Below, in pieces: positions 13,315-21,739 of a DNA stretch of 44,418 nucleotides. Position 1 is the first letter of the stretch; each line of letters opens with the position of its first letter. The DNA lies in IMG/VR virus record IMGVR_UViG_3300029258_002369, positions 1 to 44,418 of that record. One strand, 5' to 3'. Origin of the DNA: a virus. The position numbers and the translations under genes were made by a program. The notes under the pieces are model-generated. The model did no database searches. It saw only the letters and a list, made by a program, of their open reading frames with translations, and had not been told where the DNA came from.

Positions 13315-13716
13315 ATGAAAGTCCAGATCACAATCGAGACCCCTGAGGAGCTCAAAAAGTTTGCGAGCTTGCTTGAGGAAAAGAAACCCCGTGGACGGCC
13401 CCCAAAGAAAAAGGTCAAGGACCCTGAGCCCGATCCTGAGCCTGAGGAGGCTGAGCCTGAGGAAACTGAGGAGGATCCTGAGCCTGAGCCCAAAAAGAAG
13501 CGCAAGAGCAAGGCCAAGGGCAAGAGCAAGTCAAAGAAAAAGTCTGAGGGGGTCACTTTGCGTCAGTTGCGAAAGGCCGCAAACACCTATGCAAAAGAAA
13601 ACGGCCCCGATGACATTGAGGAGATTCTTGAGGAATATGACATTGACTCCCTCAATGACCTTGATGAGTCAGACTATGAGGAGTGTCTTGCGAAGATCGC
13701 TGAGCTGAGCGATTAA
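13315..13716 (+). CDS. AT-hook protein with acidic and basic low-complexity middle
   Basis: 133 residues. An N-terminal helix (ETPEELKKFASLLEEKK) is followed by PRGRPPKKK, a canonical AT-hook core, then an acidic Pro/Glu run (about 37-60), a Lys/Ser basic run (about 61-79) and a folded C-terminal region of about 50 residues (TLRQLRKAANTYAKENGPDD). It sits 37 bases after the H1-like gene and has its own AAAGGAG site. The pair suggests a shared DNA-architectural task. The C-terminal domain is not identified. Confidence 0.75.
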   Translation: MKVQITIETPEELKKFASLLEEKKPRGRPPKKKVKDPEPDPEPEEAEPEETEEDPEPEPKKKRKSKAKGKSKSKKKSEGVTLRQLRKAANTYAKENGPDDIEEILEEYDIDSLNDLDESDYEECLAKIAELSD

Positions 13717-13742
13717 CCCCGCCGATTGAGAAAGGCCCACCA

Positions 13743-14894
13743 ATGACCAATCACGCCAAACACTCTCCCTCAAGCGCCCATATTTGGGCAAGGTGCGCGG
13801 GTGCTGGGGTTTTACCTCAGCCCCCGTCACCCCCTCCCTCAATCCACATGTTGCAAGGGACCTCAGCTCATACGATGCTTGAGAAAGCCCTTGAGAATGA
13901 TATTGATCCCTCAACCTGGACACGGGTTCCCGTTGTTGATGGTAAGGAGCGAACCCCGGTTGCGGTCACTGATGAAATGAAAAACGCGGTTGTCACCGCG
14001 GTTGATGAGATTGAGAAAATTCTCAACTCATGCAAGCTCCCGATCTATTACGTTGAGCAACTCCTAGTAATGAGGCAAGTCCGAAAAGATATTTTTGGGA
14101 CCGCTGATCTTGTTGTTGATGACAAGCAATCTCTTTGGGTCATTGACTACAAAAACGGGGCGGGAGTTGAGGTTGATGCTGAGGAAAATTATCAACTTGC
14201 TTTGTATGGCCTGGGAGCTCTTGCCGAATTCGGGCGATCGGATCGTCCTCTCCACATGGGGATCATTCAACCCCGGGCCCGATCTGGAAACATTGTTAAA
14301 ATATGGACTGTCAAAAATATCGAAACTTTCGAAAACAAATGGTCAGAAAAATTCAAAAGAGCGCTTTTCAGAATAGATAACTTTTCTACGCTGGCCCCCG
14401 GTCAACGATACACGAGCGGGGATCACTGTCAATGGTGTCCGGTCAAGATCGTTTGTCCGAAAATCCTTGAGCAAACGATCATGAGTATCGTTGCCGATCC
14501 TATAAAAATGAAAAAAATGGGTTTCGATTATCTGATCGAAATCTTTAAGCATAAAAAACAGATCAATGACATCCTCAAAACCGCTGAGCAATTTGCTCAC
14601 GAGAGAGTGTCCCGCGGTGACAAGGTCCCCGGGTTCAAACTCGTCAACGGCAAATCCAAAAGGCAATGGGTCAACCCTGACAAGATTGAAGACGAGTTAC
14701 ACGAGACCGATCACGACCCTGAGACTTTTCTCAAATACTCTCTCAGATCTCTCAGCGACCTTGAGAAACTCATGGGTAAAGATTGGGTTGACAAGCGAAC
14801 CGTCAAGGCCTCAGCAAAAACGCAACTCGTCTTTGAGTCGGATCCCAGGCCTGAGGTCAGCGAGATCAGCGCTGATGATTTCGAGAAATTCTAG
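13743..14894 (+). CDS. DUF2800 family PD-(D/E)XK nuclease
   Basis: 383 residues. The N-terminus has the family-typical HSPSSAHIWARCAGAG. GTADLV (about 119) and WVIDYKNGAG (about 131-140) supply the Asp and D-x-K of the nuclease core. C-x2-C-x5-C (CQWCPVKIVCP, about 230-240) together with the early Cys resembles the Fe-S cluster of Cas4 and AddB-type nucleases. It probably processes DNA ends for recombination-dependent replication. The following SSB-like gene and polymerase are its usual neighbours in phage replication modules. Confidence 0.85.
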   Translation: MTNHAKHSPSSAHIWARCAGAGVLPQPPSPPPSIHMLQGTSAHTMLEKALENDIDPSTWTRVPVVDGKERTPVAVTDEMKNAVVTAVDEIEKILNSCKLPIYYVEQLLVMRQVRKDIFGTADLVVDDKQSLWVIDYKNGAGVEVDAEENYQLALYGLGALAEFGRSDRPLHMGIIQPRARSGNIVKIWTVKNIETFENKWSEKFKRALFRIDNFSTLAPGQRYTSGDHCQWCPVKIVCPKILEQTIMSIVADPIKMKKMGFDYLIEIFKHKKQINDILKTAEQFAHERVSRGDKVPGFKLVNGKSKRQWVNPDKIEDELHETDHDPETFLKYSLRSLSDLEKLMGKDWVDKRTVKASAKTQLVFESDPRPEVSEISADDFEKF

Positions 14895-14905
14895 GAGGAT
14901 TTGCA

Positions 14906-15178
14906 ATGAAAAACGGTCAAAGCGTAACGATCAAGATCGAGGCGAAAAAAGACGGATTTGAGCGATCGATTTTCGCTGAGCCCCGCTTGCCAGCAATCCC
15001 GATCGGTGAGTTGTCTTTTCTCATGCTCGATAGCCTGATTTTGTTCTTTTCCTCTCATTTGGAAATGAGTCAAGAAAAGGCCTATCAGGAGGTTGAGAAC
15101 ATACTCAAGGAAATGAAAACGGTATACATCCCTGACAGTGATACGGAAACAAAAGAAAGGACCCCGGACAATGCCTAA
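14906..15178 (+). CDS. Hypothetical protein between nuclease and SSB
   Basis: 90 residues, not recognised. It has a basic beta start (SVTIKIEAKKDGFERSIF), a hydrophobic helix (about 35-50) and an acidic C-terminus. GGAGGA lies 8 bases before the ATG. The stop overlaps the next start by 8 bases. Its position between two recombination genes suggests an accessory role. Confidence 0.65.
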   Translation: MKNGQSVTIKIEAKKDGFERSIFAEPRLPAIPIGELSFLMLDSLILFFSSHLEMSQEKAYQEVENILKEMKTVYIPDSDTETKERTPDNA

Positions 15179-15752
15179 CCTCAAAAAAGGAAAAATGTTG
15201 AGCTCAACAAAGTTTCGGACTCCCGAATTTCGAATGAGTTACCCTCATTTGTTTGAGCCTCATGGTTTTGAAGATGAGAAACCCTCTCACAGTGTGACAG
15301 CGCTTTTCCCGCAATCCGCGAATCTCAAATGTTTCGAAAAGGCTGTTCAAGCTGTCATTGACGAAAAGCTCAACGGCAAGCGCTCAAAGAAAATCAAGAT
15401 CGCTGAGGTCAAAGACGGCGATGACATGGAAACAAAAGAGGGTGAGCCCCGGCCTGAGACTCAGGGAAAAATGGTTGTCCGGTTGCAAAGCAAGAACCGA
15501 AAGCCCCGCGTCTTTGACTCCTCAAGAGAAACCATTGACAACCCAGAAGAGATCTATGGGGGTTGTTTCGGGGTTGCCGTTGTCGAGGCCTATTTGTGGA
15601 AAAATTCGTTCGGGATCGGGATCTCGTTTGGTCTCCTGGGAGTGCAAAAGACAAGGGACGGTGAGCCTTTCTTGGGAGGGGTTGACGTTGACGATTTTGA
15701 AGACGTTGACGTTGATGAGGATGAGGACGATCTTGAGGACGGTCAATTTTGA
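15171..15752 (+). CDS. DUF2815 ssDNA-binding protein
   Basis: 193 residues from ATG 15171. The beginning MPNLKKGKMLSSTKFRTPEF, the region SYPHLFEP and the middle GCFGVAVVEAYLW match the DUF2815 family, which has an OB fold related to T7 gp2.5. The last 25 residues are almost all Asp and Glu and end in Phe, the classic acidic tail through which SSB proteins contact the polymerase and helicase. I chose this ATG because an upstream start would run deep into the previous gene. Confidence 0.87.
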   Translation: MPNLKKGKMLSSTKFRTPEFRMSYPHLFEPHGFEDEKPSHSVTALFPQSANLKCFEKAVQAVIDEKLNGKRSKKIKIAEVKDGDDMETKEGEPRPETQGKMVVRLQSKNRKPRVFDSSRETIDNPEEIYGGCFGVAVVEAYLWKNSFGIGISFGLLGVQKTRDGEPFLGGVDVDDFEDVDVDEDEDDLEDGQF

Positions 15753-16135
15753 TCTATCTTGCGGCCCCCTATACCTATGAGCATGAGGACTCTGAGCGGG
15801 TTGCTCTCATTCAACGCTTGAGATTTGAGACGATCAATGACTTTGCCGCGCAACTCATGCTTGACGGTGTCAGGCTGTTTTCTCCGATCAGCCATTGTCA
15901 CCCGATCGCGTTAGCGGGTGACCTCCCCACAAGCTGGGCCTTTTGGGAAAAGTATGATCGGGAAATGCTCTCAGCTTGTAATCGACTTGTTGTGCTCAGG
16001 CTCCCAGGTTGGGACAAGTCAACGGGGGTCCAGAATGAGATCAAGATCTCCCGGGAAATGGGCCTCCCGATTGAGCACATTGACCCGTTTATTTTTGGTC
16101 TGAGACTCCCTGACGAGCTCTTGACAGCCGCTTGA
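15749..16135 (+). CDS. DUF1937-like nucleoside deoxyribosyltransferase-fold protein
   Basis: 128 residues from a TTG start that overlaps the SSB stop as TTGA. MIYLAAPYTYEHEDSE, SPISHCHPIA, W-x3-D (FWEKYDREML) and STGVQNEI are the conserved stretches of the DUF1937/DUF4406 group, which shares the fold of nucleoside 2-deoxyribosyltransferases. The usual acidic residue of the NEI motif is present. It may act in nucleotide metabolism or NAD-related chemistry. The substrate cannot be told. Confidence 0.75.
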   Translation: MIYLAAPYTYEHEDSERVALIQRLRFETINDFAAQLMLDGVRLFSPISHCHPIALAGDLPTSWAFWEKYDREMLSACNRLVVLRLPGWDKSTGVQNEIKISREMGLPIEHIDPFIFGLRLPDELLTAA

Positions 16136-16136
16136 C

Positions 16137-18107
16137 ATGTCACCCCAGATCACAAGGCTCGATTTCGAGACCCGATCCCCGGTAGAAATTAAGGCCCGGG
16201 GGGCTTGGATCTATGCCCGGGATCCCCGGACTGAGATCCTTTGCCTCTCATTCAAGCGGGGGAATCAGAGATCAAGAATTTGGGTTCCTGAATACTTTAG
16301 TAAAACAGGTACTCAAATACCTGAATTACTGGCCTTGTCTATCGCTGAGGGAGACATTTTTGAGGCTCACAACGCCTTTTTTGAGCGGGTGATCTGGCAA
16401 TTCATCGCTCAGGCTCGCTGGGGATGGCCTGAGGTAGCTCCTGAGCGCTGGACTGACACCGCGGCGGTTGCTGCGGCCCGGGCGCTCCCCCGGTCCTTGG
16501 ACGGTGTTTCCCAGGCCTTGAGCCTCACTGAAACAAAAGATATGACCGGTCACCGGGTCATGTTGAAACTAAGCAAGCCCCGCAAGCCCAGCAAATACAA
16601 CAAGGCCCGATACCACGCAAAGCGAGAGGACTTTGAGACCCTGTACAAGTATTGCATCAAGGACACAAAGACCGCGGCTGAGGTCTCAGCGACTCTGAGA
16701 CCGCTCTCAGCCGTTGAGCATCAGATCTGGGAGCTTGACCAGCGGATCAACTTTCGCGGGGTCCATTGTGACCGGGACGGGGTTGAGGGAGCTCTCAAGA
16801 TACAAGCCCAACTCAAGCGGGAGGCCAATGAGCGAATCGTTGAGCTGAGCAACGGGGAGATTGAAACGATCTCCCAGGTCAAGCGGATTGTCTCATTCTG
16901 CAATGAGCTGGGACTTTCAATCACCTCGATCGCAAAGGACAAGGTCAAAACGGCCTTGAGCCTCCCTCATCTCGATCCGATCGTCAGGGAGATCCTTGAG
17001 TTGAGACAAGCCTCAGCCCGGTCCTCAACTGAGAAATATGCTTCGATGTTACGGCGCATGGATACCGACAACCGGATCCGTGAGCTCATTTTGTGTTTCG
17101 GGTCTCATACGGGACGCTGGACCGGGAGAGGTATACAGATCCAAAATTTCCCGCAAGGAAGTATCAAGGATCAAGAGGAGATCGAGACCGCGATCGATGT
17201 CATCAAGTCCGGTGACCCAAAACTCATGAGGCTCATGTATAGTGATCCTTTTGACGTTCTATCAAGTTGCTTGAGAGGTATGCTTTGCGCGGCCCCGGGG
17301 TCTCGTTTCATTTGTGCTGATTACTCAGGCATTGAGGCCCGGTTTCTCATGTGGTTAGTTGGGGAAACTGAGGCCGTTGAAATGTTCCGATCCGGGGCCG
17401 ACATTTACAAGGCTCTTGCAAGTGTGATTTTCTCGAAACCAATTGAGGACATTGAACACAGTGAGAGAGAGCTAGGCAAACGCGGGATCCTGGGTTGCGG
17501 GTATCAAATGGCCTGGGAAAAATTCCAGGTCACTTGTCAGGTCATGTATGGAATTACTGTTTCTGACGCAATGGCAAAACGGGTTGTTGCTGCTTACCGC
17601 AAGAAATACGCAAAGGTCAAAAAATTCTGGTATCAGATCGAGGCCTCAGCAATCAAAGCGGTCCTGAGAAAAGGCAAGCGGATCGATTGTGGCCGGGTCT
17701 CTTGTCAGTATCGAGATCGGTTCTTGTGGATCCGGTTGCCCAGCGGGAGAGAGCTTGCATACTACGATCCCAAAATTGAGGATCATCCGAAATTCAACAA
17801 ACCGCAACTCACCTATATGGGGGTTTCGCCGCAATCTTACAAATGGGAACGGCAACATAGTTACGGGGGTAAGCTCACTGAAAACATAGTTCAGGCCAGT
17901 TGCTTTGACGTTATGTCAGGAGCAATGATCGATCTTGATCACGATTACCCGATTGTTCTCACAATACATGACGAGATTGTATCTGAGGTCCCTGACGGAT
18001 CGGGCTCACTCAATGGGTTTTGTGATATAATGGCAACGGTCCCCAAATGGGCTCAAGGCCTCCCGCTCAACGTTGAGGGTTGGGAGGGTTTGAGGTTTCG
18101 AAAATAG
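16137..18107 (+). CDS. Family A DNA polymerase with N-terminal 3'-5' exonuclease
   Basis: 656 residues. The exonuclease part starts with RLDFETRS (the DxE of Exo I) and includes YCIKDTKTA (Exo III Tyr and Asp). The polymerase part has motif A FICADYSGIEARF (about 390), motif B KRGILGCGYQMAWEKF (about 446) and motif C LTIHDEIVSE (about 610). It replicates the phage genome with the primase-helicase at 7165. It lies next to the SSB and nuclease genes. There is no obvious sign of truncation. Confidence 0.95.
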   Translation: MSPQITRLDFETRSPVEIKARGAWIYARDPRTEILCLSFKRGNQRSRIWVPEYFSKTGTQIPELLALSIAEGDIFEAHNAFFERVIWQFIAQARWGWPEVAPERWTDTAAVAAARALPRSLDGVSQALSLTETKDMTGHRVMLKLSKPRKPSKYNKARYHAKREDFETLYKYCIKDTKTAAEVSATLRPLSAVEHQIWELDQRINFRGVHCDRDGVEGALKIQAQLKREANERIVELSNGEIETISQVKRIVSFCNELGLSITSIAKDKVKTALSLPHLDPIVREILELRQASARSSTEKYASMLRRMDTDNRIRELILCFGSHTGRWTGRGIQIQNFPQGSIKDQEEIETAIDVIKSGDPKLMRLMYSDPFDVLSSCLRGMLCAAPGSRFICADYSGIEARFLMWLVGETEAVEMFRSGADIYKALASVIFSKPIEDIEHSERELGKRGILGCGYQMAWEKFQVTCQVMYGITVSDAMAKRVVAAYRKKYAKVKKFWYQIEASAIKAVLRKGKRIDCGRVSCQYRDRFLWIRLPSGRELAYYDPKIEDHPKFNKPQLTYMGVSPQSYKWERQHSYGGKLTENIVQASCFDVMSGAMIDLDHDYPIVLTIHDEIVSEVPDGSGSLNGFCDIMATVPKWAQGLPLNVEGWEGLRFRK

Positions 18108-18127
18108 GACCCAGAAAAGGACAACCG

Positions 18128-18439
18128 ATGACCGGACTATTGACAACCATTATTGCAAATTTCCTCAAACTAGTTGGGAGTGAGGCAAAAGCTGAGGTCA
18201 TGAGGAGACGAGCAAAAGAGGAAAGGGAGCGAAAGAAACAACAAGCCTTGATCAAGCGCAAAAGAGAGCTCAGGGAAAAACGGGAGGCCCATGAGCAACT
18301 TGTCAAGGAATATCGTGAGAAACAAGCCCAATTGAAAAAGGAGATCGCTGAGGCTCAAGCCCGATTTCGTGAAGAGTGGAAACGGACTAACACCCCCGGT
18401 GAGATTCCTGACAACCCATATGAGGAGGGGATCGAATAA
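18128..18439 (+). CDS. Membrane-associated coiled-coil protein
   Basis: 103 residues from ATG 18128 (AAGGA 6-7 bases upstream). An upstream ATG-like start would extend into the polymerase gene. A short hydrophobic N-terminus (TGLLTTIIANFLKLVG) is followed by 70 residues of strongly charged heptad-like helix (KEERERKKQQALIKRKRELR). The stop overlaps the transglycosylase start as TAATG. The design, membrane anchor plus coiled coil next to a peptidoglycan enzyme, resembles an i-spanin, but the N-terminal span is short. Confidence 0.6.
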   Translation: MTGLLTTIIANFLKLVGSEAKAEVMRRRAKEERERKKQQALIKRKRELREKREAHEQLVKEYREKQAQLKKEIAEAQARFREEWKRTNTPGEIPDNPYEEGIE

Positions 18440-19002
18440 TGAGATATATTCTATTGCTTTTTGTTTTTGTGCTGGGACTCTTTAGCCTGGGAATCACAAT
18501 CGATGACACGATCGACGCTTGCAATGAGGTTGAGCAACATGTCAACTTGTTTCATTTCGACTCACCCGATCGGGTCAGAAAACAAGCGCTCAAATATGTT
18601 GCTTTTGTGGTTCATTGGTCTGAGGAGTATCAGATCGATCCACTGCTCACGGCAACCGTTATTGACATGGAATCTAGTTGGATTCCAAACCGCCCGGGCA
18701 AGTTGGGGGAGATCGGATTAATGCAAGTCCATTACTCGGGATTCAAGAAAGGCTTTGACCTCTCGAAACCAACGGAACAAATCCACGCGGGAGTCAAAGC
18801 GTTGAGATACTGTTTTGACCATTGCGGTCAAGAGCTCAATCGAGGTCTCACGGGATATGCAACCGGGAAATGTCGCAACTCATATCCCGGTCTCAGATTG
18901 AGGCTCAAGAATTACCGTAAAACTCTGAGGGTTCACCGGGTCAAGGAAAAAGCCGATCCCATAATCAATGAGATAGACAACATTCTGAGGGAGATGAGAT
19001 GA
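18439..19002 (+). CDS. Lytic transglycosylase-like protein with N-terminal signal or anchor
   Basis: 187 residues. The first 20 are a hydrophobic signal or anchor segment (ILLLFVFVLGLFSLGI). The SLT-type fold shows the catalytic Glu in IDMESSW (about 77), then GEIGLMQVH (about 91-99) and the later TGYATG, which fits the usual Tyr-containing motif. It cleaves the glycan strand between MurNAc and GlcNAc. It is encoded in the replication block. An entry-time or early cell-wall role, or lysis together with the amidase at 5748, is possible. Confidence 0.85.
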   Translation: MRYILLLFVFVLGLFSLGITIDDTIDACNEVEQHVNLFHFDSPDRVRKQALKYVAFVVHWSEEYQIDPLLTATVIDMESSWIPNRPGKLGEIGLMQVHYSGFKKGFDLSKPTEQIHAGVKALRYCFDHCGQELNRGLTGYATGKCRNSYPGLRLRLKNYRKTLRVHRVKEKADPIINEIDNILREMR

Positions 19003-19208
19003 GCAAAAAGAGCAAAAAGGAAACTGTCACGATCGCTGAGGCCGCGGCTGAGACCGGGTTGACCCCTCAACTGATCCGGGCCTATTGCCGCGCTGGGGTT
19101 TTTGAGGGAGCTGAAAAAGTCAGGGGAACCCGCTGGTCAATTCCCCGGGCCGATCTCAATGAGCTCATTGAGGACAAACTTGATCTCAGCGGGATTTTTG
19201 CTCAGTAA
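18999..19208 (+). CDS. Small helix-turn-helix protein, MerR/excisionase-like
   Basis: 69 residues. TVTIAEAAAETGLTPQLIRA followed by YCRAGVF and TRWSIPRADL is the winged-helix pattern of small MerR-like or excisionase (HTH_17) proteins. No integrase is present in the window, so I read it as a transcription regulator and not an excisionase. ATGA overlap with the transglycosylase gene. Confidence 0.75.
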   Translation: MSKKSKKETVTIAEAAAETGLTPQLIRAYCRAGVFEGAEKVRGTRWSIPRADLNELIEDKLDLSGIFAQ

Positions 19209-19210
19209 CA

Positions 19211-19534
19211 ATGCTCACTCTCGAAAAAGAGATTGAGCGGAAATTTTGTGAGACCATCAAGGACCGCGGGGGCTTTGTTGTCAAATTCACCGATCCTGCT
19301 AGGAGAGGAGCCCCCGATCGCCTTGTGCTCATTTTCGGAGTCTGTTTCTTTGTCGAATTCAAAACCCCCCGCGGGAAACTGGCAAAGCATCAACTCGAAT
19401 ATGCAAAGAGACTTGATGAGCAAGGGATCAAAGTATTCTTGATCGACTCTCACAAAAAGTCAGATTGTTTCTTGTCTGTTTTGGGGACCGGACCAATTGA
19501 CCCGGTTTGCTTTTTGCTCAATTCCGTTGAATGA
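19211..19534 (+). CDS. VRR-NUC domain nuclease
   Basis: 107 residues, a stand-alone VRR-NUC domain. Recognisable are EKEIERKFCETIKDRGG, GAPDRLVLI and FFVEFKTPRGKL (the D...E-x-K metal site) and QLEYAKRLDEQGI. Phage VRR-NUC proteins cut branched or Y-structured DNA and often sit next to SNF2-type helicases, as here. It overlaps the helicase gene by 4 bases. Confidence 0.88.
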   Translation: MLTLEKEIERKFCETIKDRGGFVVKFTDPARRGAPDRLVLIFGVCFFVEFKTPRGKLAKHQLEYAKRLDEQGIKVFLIDSHKKSDCFLSVLGTGPIDPVCFLLNSVE

Positions 19535-21054
19535 AATACATCCCTGAACCTTATCAACGCAAGGGCGCAATTGAGCTCTTGAAAAATCCCAAATTCGGCC
19601 TATTGTTTGATCCGGGGCTGGGCAAAACGGCAACCGTTTTGCACTGCCTCAAGGCTCTCTCACTGACCCGGGACAATTTCAAAGCGCTCATCATTGCTCC
19701 TCGGTTAGTCTGTCTTGACGTTTGGCCCGATGAAATTGACAAATGGAATCCGTTTCGGTCCTTATCTCGTGTCCAGTTGAGAAACCTTGACCAGTTCGAA
19801 TTCGGGAAAACGATCCGACACATCAACAAGAGACCTGAGAATATTTGGTTGACCGCTCCTGACTTGTCCAGGTTAACTGATCTGTTTTCCGCTCTTGTCC
19901 GATCGATTTCGAGGGAGCACGGGATCCCCTTTCGAAACTTTGACTATTGGCTCACAAAAGGGAGCTATCAGCGCAAGAAATTTTATGAGACCATCAAAGC
20001 TAATCCCTCGATTTGGCCCTTTAATGTGCTCATTGTTGATGAGTCATCGAAATTCAAAAACGCAAGCTCAAAGCGTTTTAAAGTCCTAAGGAAATTCATT
20101 CCCTATTTTCCCAGGCGAATAATCATGACAGGGACATTTGCTCCCAATGGGCTTGAGGATATTTTCTCTCAACAATACATAATTGATAATGGTAAGACTT
20201 TCGGAAAACAGGTCACGACCTTTCGAGACCAATATTTCCAGATCGATAACCCTCGATATTTCTCTTACAAGATCAAGGGACCCGGGGAGGCTCAAGAGAT
20301 ACAAGAAAAGGTTTCCTCATGGGTTATGAGACTTGACGCGGCTGACCATCTCAATTTGCCTGAGCTCATACACAATCCTATTCGGATCAGTCTCTCAGAA
20401 AAGGATCAAGGCCACTATGACAACGTTGAGTCAAAGCTGTTCACTGAGCTTGACACGGGAGAGGACCTCATTGCCCCGTCAAGCTCAGTGAAATATTTGC
20501 TATGTCGGCAAATGGCAAGCGGATCCTATTATGACCCCGGGAGGCCTGACAAAAAGATCAAAACAGTCACCCCATTTCACAAGAGGAAAACTGAGAGACT
20601 TGCTGAGCTCATTGAAGAGTTGCACGGTAAACCGTTGATCGTTGCCTACGTTTACCGCTCAGACCTCATACAGATACAAAAGGATCTCAAGAAAAAGCTC
20701 CCGTCAATCGGGGGTCATACGTCTGAGAAACGGGCTCAAGCATATCTGGCGCAATGGTCAAAGGGAAAAATCCCCGTTTTGCTTGTCCAGGCCTCAAGCG
20801 TTGCTCACGGTGTCAACAAACTGATCGGGGGTAACGATCTGTGTTTCTACACACTGACCGATCATCTTGAGGATTACGAGCAACTAATCAGACGGTTATT
20901 GAGGAGGGGAGCAAAAGGGACGATCCGTGTCCACTATCTGATCATGAGAGACACTCTTGACGTTGTTGCATATCAGCGGACAAAGCGAAAAGAAAAGACT
21001 GAGAGAGACCTATTAAAAGCGATCGAGAGATACCGAAAGGACAAAGGGAAATGA
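19531..21054 (+). CDS. SNF2-type superfamily 2 helicase
   Basis: 507 residues. It begins with a Q-motif-like YIPEPYQRKGA. Walker A is DPGLGKT (about 27-33), the DEAH-type box is IVDESSKF (about 168), motif III is MTGTFAPNG, motif V lies near VLLVQASSVAHGVN and motif VI is EQLIRRLLRRG (about 449). It is an ATP-dependent DNA translocase or remodeller, probably used in recombination and replication with the VRR-NUC protein. It is coupled to the flanking genes by ATGA overlaps. Confidence 0.92.
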   Translation: MKYIPEPYQRKGAIELLKNPKFGLLFDPGLGKTATVLHCLKALSLTRDNFKALIIAPRLVCLDVWPDEIDKWNPFRSLSRVQLRNLDQFEFGKTIRHINKRPENIWLTAPDLSRLTDLFSALVRSISREHGIPFRNFDYWLTKGSYQRKKFYETIKANPSIWPFNVLIVDESSKFKNASSKRFKVLRKFIPYFPRRIIMTGTFAPNGLEDIFSQQYIIDNGKTFGKQVTTFRDQYFQIDNPRYFSYKIKGPGEAQEIQEKVSSWVMRLDAADHLNLPELIHNPIRISLSEKDQGHYDNVESKLFTELDTGEDLIAPSSSVKYLLCRQMASGSYYDPGRPDKKIKTVTPFHKRKTERLAELIEELHGKPLIVAYVYRSDLIQIQKDLKKKLPSIGGHTSEKRAQAYLAQWSKGKIPVLLVQASSVAHGVNKLIGGNDLCFYTLTDHLEDYEQLIRRLLRRGAKGTIRVHYLIMRDTLDVVAYQRTKRKEKTERDLLKAIERYRKDKGK

Positions 21055-21392
21055 AAGCCCGTCAAATTCGTTTTGATTCTATTTGTGGATCTTGCATTCA
21101 TTGCGGGTCAAAGGTAATCAATGATATGTGCGCGGGAGGCGAGGACATCAGTAAAAGGGATGATCGCTGCCCGGGATTTGTGACCCTTGAGCCCGATCCG
21201 ATCAGCCCCGCGCACTATTCGAGACTCAACCCGCAACCCTTCGAAGTAATCAAGGCCTGGGATCTCGATTTTTTCAGGGGCTCAGCGGTCAAATACATTG
21301 CCCGGGCCGGTCACAAAGCGGGGGCCTCAGTCGAAACCGACTTGAGGAAAGCGATCAAGTTTCTTGAGTTGTATCTTGACAGACTGGACTAA
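21051..21392 (+). CDS. DUF3310 family protein with N-terminal Cys module
   Basis: 113 residues. The C-terminal 65 residues (SPAHYSRLNPQPFEVIKAWD, then AVKYIARAG and DLRKAIKFLELYLDRL) match DUF3310, a small all-alpha family common in phages and often labelled nucleotide kinase-like without firm proof. In front of it CGSCIHC, then C and C-x-GF make a four-Cys module like those at 4394 and 11948, a fusion I do not know as standard. The stop overlaps the converging stop of the minus-strand gene at 21389. Confidence 0.8.
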   Translation: MKARQIRFDSICGSCIHCGSKVINDMCAGGEDISKRDDRCPGFVTLEPDPISPAHYSRLNPQPFEVIKAWDLDFFRGSAVKYIARAGHKAGASVETDLRKAIKFLELYLDRLD

Positions 21393-21727
21393 AGACCGCT
21401 TGTCAGAAACTTTTGAATGAGAGCTGAGAGACCAGAAATGAGAATTGTTGCCGCTCCTATCAGACCCGCGATCAATTTCGGATCAATCCCTGACGATTGC
21501 TGAGGAGGCATTGTCTTTGTACTTTTGGGGCCGTGATAGTCCTTGACATGCTTGCTCATGTTTTTCTCAACGTCAGTTTTCGTTGCCAAAAAGGGCAACG
21601 TTGCCTCAAGTTTGCTATTGATGCTCGAAACCTGACCGCTGATCGTATCTGTTTTCCCGTGAAGTGTCTTTACGTCTGATCGTATCTCTTCTCGCAGCTT
21701 GTCAATTTCCTCTTGTGTTTTGGCCAT
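21389..21727 (-). CDS. Holin-like protein (coiled coil plus C-terminal span)
   Basis: 112 residues, last gene of the late block. The N-terminal 50 residues form a coiled coil (KTQEEIDKLREEIRSDVKTL), a polar linker follows, and residues about 88-108 form one membrane span (LIAGLIGAATILISGLSALI). This layout resembles XhlA-type hemolysin/holin-associated proteins. No endolysin adjoins it; the amidase is in the early block. AAAGGA lies 6 bases before the ATG. An anchoring protein of the tail tip is an alternative. Confidence 0.6.
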   Translation of the reverse strand: MAKTQEEIDKLREEIRSDVKTLHGKTDTISGQVSSINSKLEATLPFLATKTDVEKNMSKHVKDYHGPKSTKTMPPQQSSGIDPKLIAGLIGAATILISGLSALIQKFLTSGL

Positions 21728-21739
21728 GAGAGATCCTTT

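Noticed and set aside
12987-13556. Long minus-strand frame rich in Ser/Gly opposite the AT-hook genes
   Set aside because: It is the antisense shadow of Lys/Ala and Pro/Glu repeats. The plus-strand frames have ribosome sites, motifs and operon context.
18999-19208. Excisionase as evidence for a temperate phage
   Set aside because: The helix-turn-helix type fits, but there is no integrase, attachment site or repressor-like gene in the complete circle.
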